Source: Lysobacterales bacterium (GTDB lineage Bacteria > Pseudomonadota > Gammaproteobacteria > Xanthomonadales > Marinicellaceae). Taken from it: DNA of 64,000 nt. The translations under genes and the position numbers were made by a program. Below, piece after piece: positions 28,193 to 35,884 of this stretch (the stretch's first letter is position 1; each line of letters starts with the position of its first letter). The notes beneath the pieces are model-generated. The model searched no databases and was not told the origin of the DNA. It saw only the letters and a program-made list of their open reading frames with translations. The DNA lies in NCBI GenBank assembly GCA_026982315.1, contig JALSHI010000050.1, forward strand, positions 87,195 to 151,194, given 5' to 3'.

Positions 28193-28594
28193 ATGAGACA
28201 TAACACCTTCACAACTTACCCGACCCTGACTGGATTTTGTGTGAGCTTACTGCTTGCCGCCACCGGAACCGCCATGGCCGGGATCACTTTGCGTCTGGAT
28301 GGCGTTGATTATGCCCAGATGGGCAGTGCCCATTTCACCCCTGCCGACCATACCGTGCATGTCACCAGCCAAGCAGGCCAGCAACCCCTGCTGTGTACAC
28401 CCGCAGGCACCCCTCAGGGCAATGCGGAAACCATTCTCGTCTTGCGTCTGGACTCTATGAACTATCCCTTGTCCGCCAATGCGGAAATCACCTACGTGGC
28501 TGGCAATACCCTCATTACCGCCACCAGTGTGGACGGTGTTCTGGTCTGCAACCCGAACCCCAACGACCCTATTTACCAGTCCAGCTTCGAGTAG
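28193..28594 (+). CDS. Small secreted protein with C-terminal I-Y-x-S-S-F-E motif
   Basis: A 133-residue protein that I do not recognise. It begins with a signal peptide (MRHNTFTTYPTLTGFCVSLL, cleavage near TAMAG) and continues as an apparently all-beta domain with two similar segments, ITLRLDGVDYAQMGSAHFT and ILVLRLDSMNYPLSANAEIT, suggesting an internal duplication of about 60 residues. It has two Cys that could form a disulfide. It ends NDPIYQSSFE at the very C-terminus. The unrelated DUF5666 protein in this window ends DNIIYRSSFE, so the tail looks like a shared sorting or assembly tag. The ATG at 28193 is chosen for the signal peptide, although no clear ribosome site precedes it. Confidence 0.7.
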   Translation: MRHNTFTTYPTLTGFCVSLLLAATGTAMAGITLRLDGVDYAQMGSAHFTPADHTVHVTSQAGQQPLLCTPAGTPQGNAETILVLRLDSMNYPLSANAEITYVAGNTLITATSVDGVLVCNPNPNDPIYQSSFE

Positions 28595-28654
28595 TTTTCG
28601 CAGCCCTTGGCAGGCGCTTGTGCTAGGCTATTTCCTTTTGGCTGAACACAGACC

Positions 28655-29413
28655 ATGCGTACCTTTTTCAACCCCGAATGGAAGCACCCGAATAATGTTT
28701 TATCCATTCAAAGCCTGAGAACAGGCGGATTCAGCACAGCGCCTTTTGAGTCTCTCAATCTCGGGGTATTCAGCTCCGATCCTGCGGTCCACAAGAATCT
28801 GCAACATTTAACCACGCATGCTCACCTGCCCCATGAGCCCCGCTTTCTGCGTCAAACCCACAGCGCCAAGGTGGTGGAACTGGATGAAAGCCATCGATCC
28901 GCCAAGCAGGGATTCGTTCAGGCCGATGCCTGCATCACTCGCATTCCGGGGGTAATCTGTGGCGTGCTCAGCGCCGATTGTTTGCCCATTTTGCTGTGTG
29001 ATGCCCCAGGCACCGTGGTGGCTGCGGTGCACGCGGGCTGGCGGGGGCTGTATTCCGGCATCATCGCCAAAACCATTCAGGCCATGGCCGTACCGCCCTG
29101 CAACCTGAGCGCCTGGATCGGTCCGGGCATCAGCTACAGCCACTATGCCGTTGATGTGGCGTTTCGGCAGCGCTTTATCGAGAAAGATCCCCACCTGGCA
29201 AAGCACTTTTATTATTCCAATGATAGTGGCCAATGGCATGCAGACCTGAAAGGCATTGCCCGCCACCAATTGCAGCGGTGCCAAGTCAAATCCATTGCTC
29301 AAACACCGCTGTGCACCTTCCAGAACCCGTCTCTTTTTTACTCCCATCGACGCGATACCCGCCGTCAGGGAGACACAGGGCGTCAGGCCAGTTTAATTTG
29401 GCTCCAACGGTAA
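28655..29413 (+). CDS. pgeF: PgeF/YfiH multicopper-oxidase-like (laccase-domain) protein
   Basis: A 252-residue protein of the PgeF/YfiH family (peptidoglycan editing factor, purine-nucleoside phosphorylase-like). The metal-binding motifs are visible: RQTHSAKVVE, LSADCLPILL and VHAGWRGLYSGI, with His and Cys ligands. In E. coli YfiH hydrolyses wrongly built UDP-MurNAc-Ser to keep peptidoglycan correct; related proteins also act on purine nucleosides. It is 162 bases upstream of clpB on the same strand, the same order as in E. coli. It is full length. Confidence 0.92.
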   Translation: MRTFFNPEWKHPNNVLSIQSLRTGGFSTAPFESLNLGVFSSDPAVHKNLQHLTTHAHLPHEPRFLRQTHSAKVVELDESHRSAKQGFVQADACITRIPGVICGVLSADCLPILLCDAPGTVVAAVHAGWRGLYSGIIAKTIQAMAVPPCNLSAWIGPGISYSHYAVDVAFRQRFIEKDPHLAKHFYYSNDSGQWHADLKGIARHQLQRCQVKSIAQTPLCTFQNPSLFYSHRRDTRRQGDTGRQASLIWLQR

Positions 29414-29495
29414 ACCTGGATTCGTAGAAACAGGGGATTTCGGCCCTCATCCTCCAATCCGCCGCGTAAAAAAATCATGAAACTGCCTACCCGGA

Positions 29496-29524
29496 GTTGA
29501 ATTTACCCGTGCCGCCCCCATTTA
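29496..29524 (+). promoter_or_regulatory. Sigma-32 (heat-shock) type promoter of clpB
   Basis: GTTGAAT (29496-29502) and CCCCATTTA (29516-29524) are separated by 13 bases. This closely matches the RpoH consensus CTTGAAA-N13-15-CCCCATnT. It lies 52 bases before the clpB ATG, in line with heat-shock control of clpB in other Gram-negative bacteria. Confidence 0.7.
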
Positions 29525-29575
29525 GGCGACAGGTAAAAATAACGTACACGACTCCATATCATTCAGGGGAGAGAC

Positions 29576-32167
29576 ATGAATTTTGAAAAACTGACCACCA
29601 ATTTCCAAAAAGCACTGGCCGAGGCCCAAAGCCTGGCCGTGAGCAAACACAACAATTTTATTGAACCGGTTCATTTACTGATCGCCATGCTGGATCAGCC
29701 CGATTCCAGCGTGCGCTCCATTTTGCAAAAGGCCGGTGTCAACATCAACCAGCTGCGAAGCCGTTTGGGTCAACTGCTGGACAGACTGCCAACAGTGTCC
29801 GGCAACCAGGGACAAGTCACCATTTCCAATGACCTGGGCCGTCTGCTGAATGTAACCGAACAACTGGCTCAGGCCAGGGGTGACACCTATGTGCCCAGCG
29901 AAATGTTTTTGCTGGCCCTGTTAAACAGCGATAACGAAGTCAGTAAATCCCTGGCCGACGCCGGCGCGGTAAAGTCCGTTATCGAACGCATCATTGACGA
30001 AATCCGAGGAGGAGAAAAAGTGGATAATCCCAACGCAGAAGAAAACCGCGAAGCCCTAGACAAGTACACAGTAGACCTGACCGCCCGCGCCGAACAAGGC
30101 AAGCTGGATCCGGTCATTGGTCGTGACGAAGAAATTCGCCGCGCCATCCAGGTATTGCAACGCCGCACCAAAAACAACCCGGTGCTCATTGGTGAGCCGG
30201 GCGTGGGTAAAACCGCCATTGTCGAAGGACTGGCCCAGCGCATCGTGAATGGCGAAGTGCCCGAGACACTGAAAAACAAACGCATTCTGGCCCTGGATAT
30301 GGCCGCCTTGATGGCTGGCGCCAAATACCGTGGCGATTTTGAGGAGCGCCTGAAAGCCCTCATGAATGAAATCGAAAAACAGGAAGGCAACGTCATCCTG
30401 TTTATTGATGAGTTGCACAACATTGTGGGCGCTGGCAAAACCGATGGCGCCATGGATATGGGCAACATGCTCAAACCGGCTTTGGCCCGTGGCGACTTGC
30501 GCATGATTGGCGCCACCACACTGGACGAATACCGCCAATATATCGAAAAGGATCCAGCGCTGGAGCGTCGCATGCAGAAAGTTTACGTGGGCGAACCAAG
30601 CGTGGAAGACACCGTGGGTATCTTGCGGGGCCTGAAGGAAAAATACGAAATTCACCACGGCGTGGATATTTCCGACCCGGCCCTGATTTCCGCGGCCACC
30701 TTGTCGCACCGGTATATTTCCGACCGTAAATTGCCGGACAAGGCCATCGACCTGATGGACGAAGCCGCCAGCCGCATCCGCATGGAGATTGACTCCAAGC
30801 CCGAAGCCCTGGACCGGCTGGAACGGCGCCTGATCCAACAAAAAATCCAGCGCGAGGCTCTGAAAAAAGAAACTGATGAGGCCTCCCAGAAGCGCCTGGC
30901 CGAGCTGGATGAAAAAATCGCCAAAATGGAAGAGGAATACAACAAGCTGGAAAAAATCTGGCAAGAGGAAAAAGCCATGGTGCAAGGTTCACAGCACCTC
31001 AAAGAGGAGCTGGACCGCGCCAAGATCGAGCTGGACAACGCCATGCGCGCCCACGATTTGCAACGCATTTCCGAGCTGCAGTACGGCGTCATTCCCGAAC
31101 TGGAAAAGAAAATCGAGGAAGCCTCAAAAGCCGAACAAAGCGGCGACAAGAAAATGCAGCTGCTGCGTAACAAGGTGGGTGAAAACGAAATCGCCGAAGT
31201 GGTTTCCAAGTGGACAGGCATCCCTGTGTCCAAAATGATGGAAGGCGAAATGCAGAAACTGCTGCACCTGGAAGAAGAGTTGCACAAACGGGTGATTGGT
31301 CAGGACGAAGCCGTCAAGGCCGTGGCCGACGCCATTCGCCGCTCACGCGCCGGTTTGGCCGATCCCAACCGCCCCATTGGTTCGTTCCTGTTTCTTGGCC
31401 CCACCGGTGTGGGTAAAACCGAACTGGCCAAGGCGCTGGCTGCGTCGTTGTTCGACTCCGAAGACGCCATGGTGCGGATTGACATGTCCGAGTTCATGGA
31501 GAAACATTCCGTGTCACGGCTGATTGGCGCGCCTCCGGGCTATGTGGGCTACGAGCAAGGCGGTTACCTGACTGAAGCCGTACGCCGCCGCCCCTATTCA
31601 GTTATTTTGCTGGATGAGGTGGAAAAAGCGCACCCGGATGTGTTCAACATTCTGCTGCAAATCCTGGATGATGGCCGCCTGACCGATGGACAAGGCCGGA
31701 CTGTGGATTTCCGCAACACGGTGATTATTATGACATCCAACCTGGGTTCGGATATCATCCAGCAAAAAACCAAAGAAGGCGCGAAGTACAACGAAATCAA
31801 GAAAGCCGTGATGGAGCGGGTCAACCAGTACTTCAAGCCGGAAATGATCAACCGGATCGACGATATTGTGGTCTTCCACCCATTGTCCAAGGAAGACATT
31901 CGCAAAATCGCCAAAATCCAGATCGACCGGCTGGCCCGGCGTCTCAAGGAGCGCGATATCAATCTGGAAATCACCGATGCCGCGCTGGATTACCTGGGCA
32001 ATATCGGCTACGACCCGGTTTATGGCGCCCGGCCGCTGAAGCGGGCCATCCAGACCGAGCTGGAAAACCCGCTGTCAAAAGCCATACTCAACGGCGAATT
32101 CCAGCCTGGCGACACAGTGGTGGTCGACGTCGAAAACGGACGGTTAACCTTCCGCAAAAAATCCTGA
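29576..32167 (+). CDS. clpB: ATP-dependent disaggregase ClpB
   Basis: An 863-residue Hsp100 chaperone that works with DnaK to rescue aggregated proteins. All parts are present: an N-domain (1-145), AAA-1 with Walker [14 protein letters not shown] near 205, the long coiled-coil M-domain (about 410-525), AAA-2 with [15 protein letters not shown] near 606, and a C-terminal small domain. [13 protein letters not shown] pore loop is visible in AAA-1 and GYVGYEQGG in AAA-2. There is no ClpP-binding IGF loop, as expected. An internal start producing the short ClpB form was not identified with confidence. GGGGAGAG precedes the ATG. Confidence 0.97.
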   Translation: MNFEKLTTNFQKALAEAQSLAVSKHNNFIEPVHLLIAMLDQPDSSVRSILQKAGVNINQLRSRLGQLLDRLPTVSGNQGQVTISNDLGRLLNVTEQLAQARGDTYVPSEMFLLALLNSDNEVSKSLADAGAVKSVIERIIDEIRGGEKVDNPNAEENREALDKYTVDLTARAEQGKLDPVIGRDEEIRRAIQVLQRRTKNNPVLIGEPGVGKTAIVEGLAQRIVNGEVPETLKNKRILALDMAALMAGAKYRGDFEERLKALMNEIEKQEGNVILFIDELHNIVGAGKTDGAMDMGNMLKPALARGDLRMIGATTLDEYRQYIEKDPALERRMQKVYVGEPSVEDTVGILRGLKEKYEIHHGVDISDPALISAATLSHRYISDRKLPDKAIDLMDEAASRIRMEIDSKPEALDRLERRLIQQKIQREALKKETDEASQKRLAELDEKIAKMEEEYNKLEKIWQEEKAMVQGSQHLKEELDRAKIELDNAMRAHDLQRISELQYGVIPELEKKIEEASKAEQSGDKKMQLLRNKVGENEIAEVVSKWTGIPVSKMMEGEMQKLLHLEEELHKRVIGQDEAVKAVADAIRRSRAGLADPNRPIGSFLFLGPTGVGKTELAKALAASLFDSEDAMVRIDMSEFMEKHSVSRLIGAPPGYVGYEQGGYLTEAVRRRPYSVILLDEVEKAHPDVFNILLQILDDGRLTDGQGRTVDFRNTVIIMTSNLGSDIIQQKTKEGAKYNEIKKAVMERVNQYFKPEMINRIDDIVVFHPLSKEDIRKIAKIQIDRLARRLKERDINLEITDAALDYLGNIGYDPVYGARPLKRAIQTELENPLSKAILNGEFQPGDTVVVDVENGRLTFRKKS

Positions 32168-32194
32168 TGCCATCAGGCAAATCCGCGCAGCCCC

Positions 32195-32225
32195 TCAAAT
32201 CACCGGCCTTGTGCCGGTGATTTGA
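32195..32225 (+). terminator. Hairpin after clpB, probable terminator
   Basis: A perfect 13-bp inverted repeat (TCAAATCACCGGC / GCCGGTGATTTGA, loop CTTGT) lies 27 bases past the clpB stop. It is followed by GTGTTGTTTCTC, so the T-run is interrupted and read-through into the FmdB gene is possible. Confidence 0.6.
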
Positions 32226-32269
32226 TGTGTTGTTTCTCGACCGGGATATCAAACAGACAGGAGAAACAC

Positions 32270-32566
32270 ATGCCGATTTATGAATACTGTTGCGAAGCCT
32301 GCGGTGAACGCACCGAAAAGCTGCAAAAAATCAGTGAGGCGCCCCTCAGGGAATGTCCGGTCTGTGGCAAACCGGCGCTGAAACGCCTGGTGTCAGCAGC
32401 CGGTTTTCGCCTCAAGGGCTCCGGCTGGTATGAAACCGACTTCAAAAGTGGCAAGAAGAAAAATCTGGCCGATAATGATGCCGGAAGCAGTGGTGCGTCC
32501 TCAGACAAAAAAACCACTGACAAAAAATCACCCGGCGACAAGCCATCCTCGGCCAAAAAAGACTGA
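32270..32566 (+). CDS. FmdB family zinc-ribbon protein
   Basis: A 98-residue protein. The N-terminal 40 residues are a zinc ribbon with two CxxC-type pairs ([11 protein letters not shown] and CPVCGKPAL), beginning MPIYEY as in the FmdB/CxxC-CxxC-SSSS regulatory family. A short basic linker follows, then a low-complexity Ser/Lys/Asp tail (residues 60-98). The ATG at 32270 has AGGAG 7 bases upstream; longer in-frame starts run into the clpB terminator. FmdB-type proteins are common and small, and their role in gammaproteobacteria is unsettled. Confidence 0.88.
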   Translation: MPIYEYCCEACGERTEKLQKISEAPLRECPVCGKPALKRLVSAAGFRLKGSGWYETDFKSGKKKNLADNDAGSSGASSDKKTTDKKSPGDKPSSAKKD

Positions 32567-32575
32567 AGCCATCGA

Positions 32576-32604
32576 AAAAGCCCTGATCTTTCAGGGCTTT
32601 TTAG
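32576..32604. terminator. Bidirectional terminator between FmdB and M48 genes
   Basis: AAAAAGCCCTGA and TTCAGGGCTTTTT form a 12-bp stem with a 3-base loop and T-runs on both strands. It separates two convergent genes. Confidence 0.85.
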
Positions 32605-32669
32605 TGCCTGGGCACCATCTGCAAACCGCCATATGCTCGCCATGCTCTCTGTTAAAAAGCCAAAAAGAT

Positions 32670-33494
32670 TCAGAGCCAGTCATGAAGTTCCGGCGGCAAC
32701 GGTGTGACCTTTCCCGACAAAGGCCAGTGATTCCGGTCTGCCAACGCACGCAATTGTTGCAGCCTTTGAGCATTGAGCGGATGGGTCTGAAAAAACGCTT
32801 CCCATGCTGCTTTTTTTCCATGCTGCATCGCCTCGAACAATTGAAACAACCACTGACTACCACTCAAATGGCCGTAAAGCCCATACAGCGCCCGGGCAGC
32901 GGCGGCATCTGCGGCTAACTCCATACGCCGGTTGTAATTTAGCAGTGTCAGCATCGCCGTGGCGTCCAGTGGCGCTGGCGTGCGACCAAAGATACTGGCC
33001 AGCACGGAAGCCAGCACCGTGCCACGCCCCAAAGCCACGATGGGGTCACGGTGTTTGATATGAGCCATCTCATGGGCCAGAACCATCGCCAGGGTGTTTT
33101 CGTCCGGCATTTTCTCCAGCAACCCCCGAAAAAGCACCACATGCCCACCCAGCGTGGCAAAGGCATTGACAGTCTCGTCATCCACATAATGCAAGGTGAT
33201 ATCCATGCCTTCAGGCATCTCCATCTGCCTCGCCAACCGCTGCTTGAGGGTGTCCAGATACGCCGCCAGTGAAGAGTTGGTCACTGGCGCCACCGGCGCA
33301 AATCGGGCCGCCAAATGTTTTTCCTGCGAAAAAGGAACCAGTTTGGCCAGCCAGCCCGTCACAGCCGTCAATGCCACTGTCACCAGTATCACCACGACCA
33401 CGGCGCCAACCAGCAACCAGGCGGCCTCTGTTAACGGCTTGTGCCCGGGGGCGGTATTGATGCCTTCGGGAATATGCGAGTTGCGATAATCCAC
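32670..33494 (-). CDS. Membrane-anchored M48 family metalloprotease
   Basis: A 274-residue M48 peptidase. One membrane segment (about 24-52) is followed by the protease domain with the zinc motif HEMAH at residues 141-145 and the third ligand in YNRRMELAAD (about 193-202). The HVVLFRGLL strand before the motif is also typical. Such proteases (HtpX/YcaL-like) act at the envelope on misfolded membrane or outer-membrane proteins; the catalytic domain would face the periplasm or cytoplasm depending on topology. The GTG at 33494 is supported by GAGG 6 bases upstream. It lies 19 bases downstream of the YbjQ pair and is probably co-transcribed with it. Confidence 0.87.
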   Translation of the reverse strand: MDYRNSHIPEGINTAPGHKPLTEAAWLLVGAVVVVILVTVALTAVTGWLAKLVPFSQEKHLAARFAPVAPVTNSSLAAYLDTLKQRLARQMEMPEGMDITLHYVDDETVNAFATLGGHVVLFRGLLEKMPDENTLAMVLAHEMAHIKHRDPIVALGRGTVLASVLASIFGRTPAPLDATAMLTLLNYNRRMELAADAAAARALYGLYGHLSGSQWLFQLFEAMQHGKKAAWEAFFQTHPLNAQRLQQLRALADRNHWPLSGKVTPLPPELHDWL

Positions 33495-33513
33495 AGGCTG
33501 CCTCGTGGCGTTA

Positions 33514-33969
33514 CTATCTGCCTGGAATCAGTGCCGTGCCATAGGCCATGACTTCAATCACGCCCATGCCATTATTGAGCCCCCAACTCAGGTTGGCGGT
33601 TTCATAACGGACATTAAAAATCAGCTCGGCACCACATTTTTGCGCCTCGGCTTTCATCCGTAAAACCGCTTCCCGCCGCGCCCGGTCCATGAGGGTTTCA
33701 TAAGCATGAATACGGCCGCCAAAAAATTGCCGCAAGCCGGCCAGAAAAAACTTGAAATAATCGTTGGCAATCACCGCATTGCCCACCACCAACCGCTGCT
33801 GATAGCGGCCATCGGCAGGCGGGACACGAGAGGCCACCGCTGGCAGGCGGTTTAAGTGTTTCTCCCGCGCCATGATGCTTTGGTAATGCCTCCTTTCCCG
33901 CCGGGAGCCTGCAAAATAACCCACCATCAGCAAAAACGCCAAAATAGCCAGTTGGACCAGAATCTCCAT
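33514..33969 (-). CDS. YbjQ-like protein with N-terminal membrane anchor
   Basis: A 151-residue protein. Residues 3-20 form a membrane helix (MEILVQLAILAFLLMVGYF), followed by a basic linker and a domain (about 55-150) that resembles YbjQ/UPF0145: AYETLMDRARREAVLRMKAEAQKCGAELIFNVRY, here split in the middle, matches the equivalent helix of the next protein. YbjQ domains form pentameric dodecin-like assemblies and are sometimes listed as heavy-metal-binding, with no proven job. The start at 33969 has GAGGAA upstream and follows the neighbouring ybjQ gene after 4 bases. Confidence 0.75.
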   Translation of the reverse strand: MEILVQLAILAFLLMVGYFAGSRRERRHYQSIMAREKHLNRLPAVASRVPPADGRYQQRLVVGNAVIANDYFKFFLAGLRQFFGGRIHAYETLMDRARREAVLRMKAEAQKCGAELIFNVRYETANLSWGLNNGMGVIEVMAYGTALIPGR

Positions 33970-33973
33970 GCCT

Positions 33974-34309
33974 TTATTCCTCCGCCAACACCACCGCAGT
34001 GCCATACACATAGATTTCCGCCGCGCCCACCGCGATGCTGGCGGTGGAAAAGCGAACATTCAGCACGGCATTGGCCCCCACCGCCTGGGCCTGGGCCAGC
34101 ATACGCTCCATGGCCTCGGCCCGGGATTCCTGCATCAATTCGGTATAGGCCGTCAGTTCACCGCCAACGAAATTCTTGAAACCTGCCAGCAGGTCTTTAC
34201 CCGCGTGCTTGGCGCGCACGGAACTGCCCTGCACCAGCCCCAGGTGTTTCTGTATGCGCTTGCCGAAAACAATCTCAAGATTGGAAACCAGTATGTCGTT
34301 GTGCATCAT
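33974..34309 (-). CDS. YbjQ/UPF0145 family protein
   Basis: A 111-residue soluble protein of the YbjQ family. The conserved pattern runs GSSVRAKHAGKDLLAGFKNFVGGELTAY, divided here by loops, then RAEAMERMLAQAQAVGANAVLNVRFST and a C-terminal YGTAVVL strand. It is paralogous to the protein encoded 4 bases downstream, which has the same domain behind a membrane anchor. Two adjacent ATGs are possible starts; the second (34306) has the better spacing to GAGG. Function unknown. Confidence 0.85.
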   Translation of the reverse strand: MMHNDILVSNLEIVFGKRIQKHLGLVQGSSVRAKHAGKDLLAGFKNFVGGELTAYTELMQESRAEAMERMLAQAQAVGANAVLNVRFSTASIAVGAAEIYVYGTAVVLAEE

Positions 34310-34379
34310 CGATCCTCGTAAAAATCACTCGGCATTAGTGTAACCCCTCCGCCACATGAATTCTCAGCCAAAATATCCG

Positions 34380-34410
34380 TACAGATGCTTTGATTTCATC
34401 TGTATGAAAT
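34380..34410. promoter_or_regulatory. Two overlapping dyads between ybjQ and the PepSY gene
   Basis: TACAGATG-9-CATCTGTA (34380-34404, 8-bp arms) and ATTTCAT-4-ATGAAAT (34393-34410, 7-bp arms) overlap, so only one of the two can fold at a time in RNA, while both could be read as operators in DNA. They lie 32 bases upstream of a TATAAT box (34442-34447) that lacks a good -35 and could drive the PepSY gene. Confidence 0.45.
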
Positions 34411-34441
34411 ACCGTGCCGGGCAAACTCACAAACAAAAGGC

Positions 34442-34447
34442 TATAAT
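34442..34447 (+). promoter_or_regulatory. -10 box, probable promoter of the PepSY gene
   Basis: A perfect TATAAT 67 bases before the ATG at 34514, without a recognisable -35 at 16-18 bases; this suggests activator dependence, possibly through the dyads just upstream. Confidence 0.5.
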
Positions 34448-34513
34448 CCCCGCTGCCGCAGAAAGCGACACTGGCTGCACATTGGCTGACACCCCATTGA
34501 ACAGGATACCCGC

Positions 34514-35242
34514 ATGAATCCAAAACTCATGATTCGGAAAACCCACCGCTGGCTGGCTATCATCATCGGCATTCAATTGCTGTTCTGGACAATAAGCGGC
34601 GCATACTTCTCCCTGGTTCACATCAAAACCGTTCGAGGTGAAGACCGCAGCCAATCCCGGCCATCGCCTGCACTCAGCGCCGATACCGCCTTGCTGTCAC
34701 CGGCGCAGATCATTGCCGCCAGTGATAACCCCGTCCACCGCCTGAGCCTGCAAAACAGCTCCAAAGGTCAACCGGTTTATGCCCTCTATAACACAGGCAT
34801 GTATGGCGGCAAACACCCTTACGCGCGTGTGGATGCCAGAAGCGGGGAAAAGCTGCCCTTTCTCGATGCCAAACAGGCACAGGAAAAGGCCTTGCAAGAC
34901 TATACCAGGCCGGCCCAAGTTCAATCGGTCAACTGGATAAAAGAGAATCCGCCATCAGAATACAAAGGGCCGCTACCGGTATGGCGGGTTATGCTGGATG
35001 ATGCCCGCCAGACCCATCTGTACATTTCCCCGGTGGACGGCCAGGTGCTGGCCCGGCGCAATAACTGGTGGCGCACCTTTGATTTTCTCTGGATGCTGCA
35101 TATTCTGGACTTTGACCAGCGCGAGAATTTCAACAACACGCTCCTGCGCGTTATCGCCCCGGCGGCAGTGGTTGTGGTGCTTTCTGGCTATCTGTTATGG
35201 TGGGTGTCCAGACGACGCAAAAAAACGGCCAGAAACGTCTAA
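34514..35242 (+). CDS. PepSY domain-containing membrane protein
   Basis: A 242-residue protein with an N-terminal helix (about 10-38, KTHRWLAIIIGIQLLFWTISG), a periplasmic PepSY-like region (about 60-195, with HLYISPVDGQVLARR close to the end) and a C-terminal helix (about 205-232) followed by basic residues. This is the short PepSY-associated transmembrane architecture. Larger relatives include iron-uptake-linked PiuB and ferric reductases; the function here is not established. The His residues in the first helix and in LWMLHILDF could bind heme, which is inference. Confidence 0.78.
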   Translation: MNPKLMIRKTHRWLAIIIGIQLLFWTISGAYFSLVHIKTVRGEDRSQSRPSPALSADTALLSPAQIIAASDNPVHRLSLQNSSKGQPVYALYNTGMYGGKHPYARVDARSGEKLPFLDAKQAQEKALQDYTRPAQVQSVNWIKENPPSEYKGPLPVWRVMLDDARQTHLYISPVDGQVLARRNNWWRTFDFLWMLHILDFDQRENFNNTLLRVIAPAAVVVVLSGYLLWWVSRRRKKTARNV

Positions 35243-35251
35243 CGCCGCACA

Positions 35252-35455
35252 CTAACGCTTTTTCTTGATCGGCGCCAGCAGCAGATAGGCAATCCATACG
35301 GGCCAGAATACCAAGGTTCCGACCACCCAAGCCACCTTTTCGTTTTCCTCGGTGCGGCCAAAGCGGCTAATCAAGGCCGCTGGCAGTAACCAGATAAAAA
35401 TCGTGAGCAGTATCGAAATGACTTCTCCCAGGGGCGAAAGTGATGACATCAACAT
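35252..35455 (-). CDS. 67-residue two-helix membrane protein
   Basis: A small protein with two hydrophobic segments (about 8-28 and 40-60) and a basic C-terminus (PIKKKR). A near-consensus GGAGG 6 bases before the ATG at 35455 supports translation. The second helix resembles the PLDc_N-type W-x-x-x-x-L-x-F-W-P-x-W-I-x-Y pattern, but the match is loose. It starts 39 bases after the B2 gene on the same strand and so may be the last gene of the lasso-like operon; an immunity or export accessory role is pure speculation. It converges with the PepSY gene. Confidence 0.6.
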   Translation of the reverse strand: MLMSSLSPLGEVISILLTIFIWLLPAALISRFGRTEENEKVAWVVGTLVFWPVWIAYLLLAPIKKKR

Positions 35456-35494
35456 ACCTGACCTCCAGTTGCGGTTAACAACCACTCAGTTTTC

Positions 35495-35884
35495 TCAGTC
35501 CCAATGGCCGCCAATATCATTGCGCTCCACCCAGGCATGCGCCCACAGCTTTTGGCCGTGACGATGCGCCGGATTGACGCCAATCACATGGCGGACAGCA
35601 ACACCACGGGCCCGCAAATTCTGAAACACAGCGACAGATTGCGGCAAACAACGGCAGTGCCGTAGCCCCCGGGCCGCCAGCTGGTAAAGCAATTCGACAT
35701 GTTCAGGATCCACTGGCAACGGTTTTTCATGGGGGAAATTCAACACTCGCCGTATATCATAACAGGCCAGTTGCCGCCGCACCCGCTTAAGATGCTGACG
35801 CGCCTGCCATAAGGCCAGCGGCCGGCTTGCGGCAAAACACAGTTTCTGCCAGCGCCGGGATGTCCGGTGCTTACTAAAGCGCAT
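35495..35884 (-). CDS. Lasso-peptide B2-type (transglutaminase-like) leader protease
   Basis: A 129-residue protein matching the lasso-peptide B2 family (Transglut_core3). The catalytic Cys is Cys79 in HCRCLPQSVAVF and the catalytic His is His116 in WAHAWVE; the closing Asp may be Asp123 or the terminal Asp129. In known lasso systems B2 cuts the precursor between leader and core. An AGGAGG 6 bases before the ATG at 35884 fixes the start, which overlaps the kinase gene by 11 bases. The protein stops about 10-20 residues earlier than many B2 proteins, directly after GGHWD, so a slightly shortened C-terminus should be noted. A separate B1 recognition protein is not encoded nearby. Confidence 0.83.
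   Translation of the reverse strand: MRFSKHRTSRRWQKLCFAASRPLALWQARQHLKRVRRQLACYDIRRVLNFPHEKPLPVDPEHVELLYQLAARGLRHCRCLPQSVAVFQNLRARGVAVRHVIGVNPAHRHGQKLWAHAWVERNDIGGHWD

Noticed and set aside
30056..30985. 309-codon open frame antisense to clpB
   Set aside because: Shadow of the clpB coding frame; Phe/His/Val-rich translation without family features.
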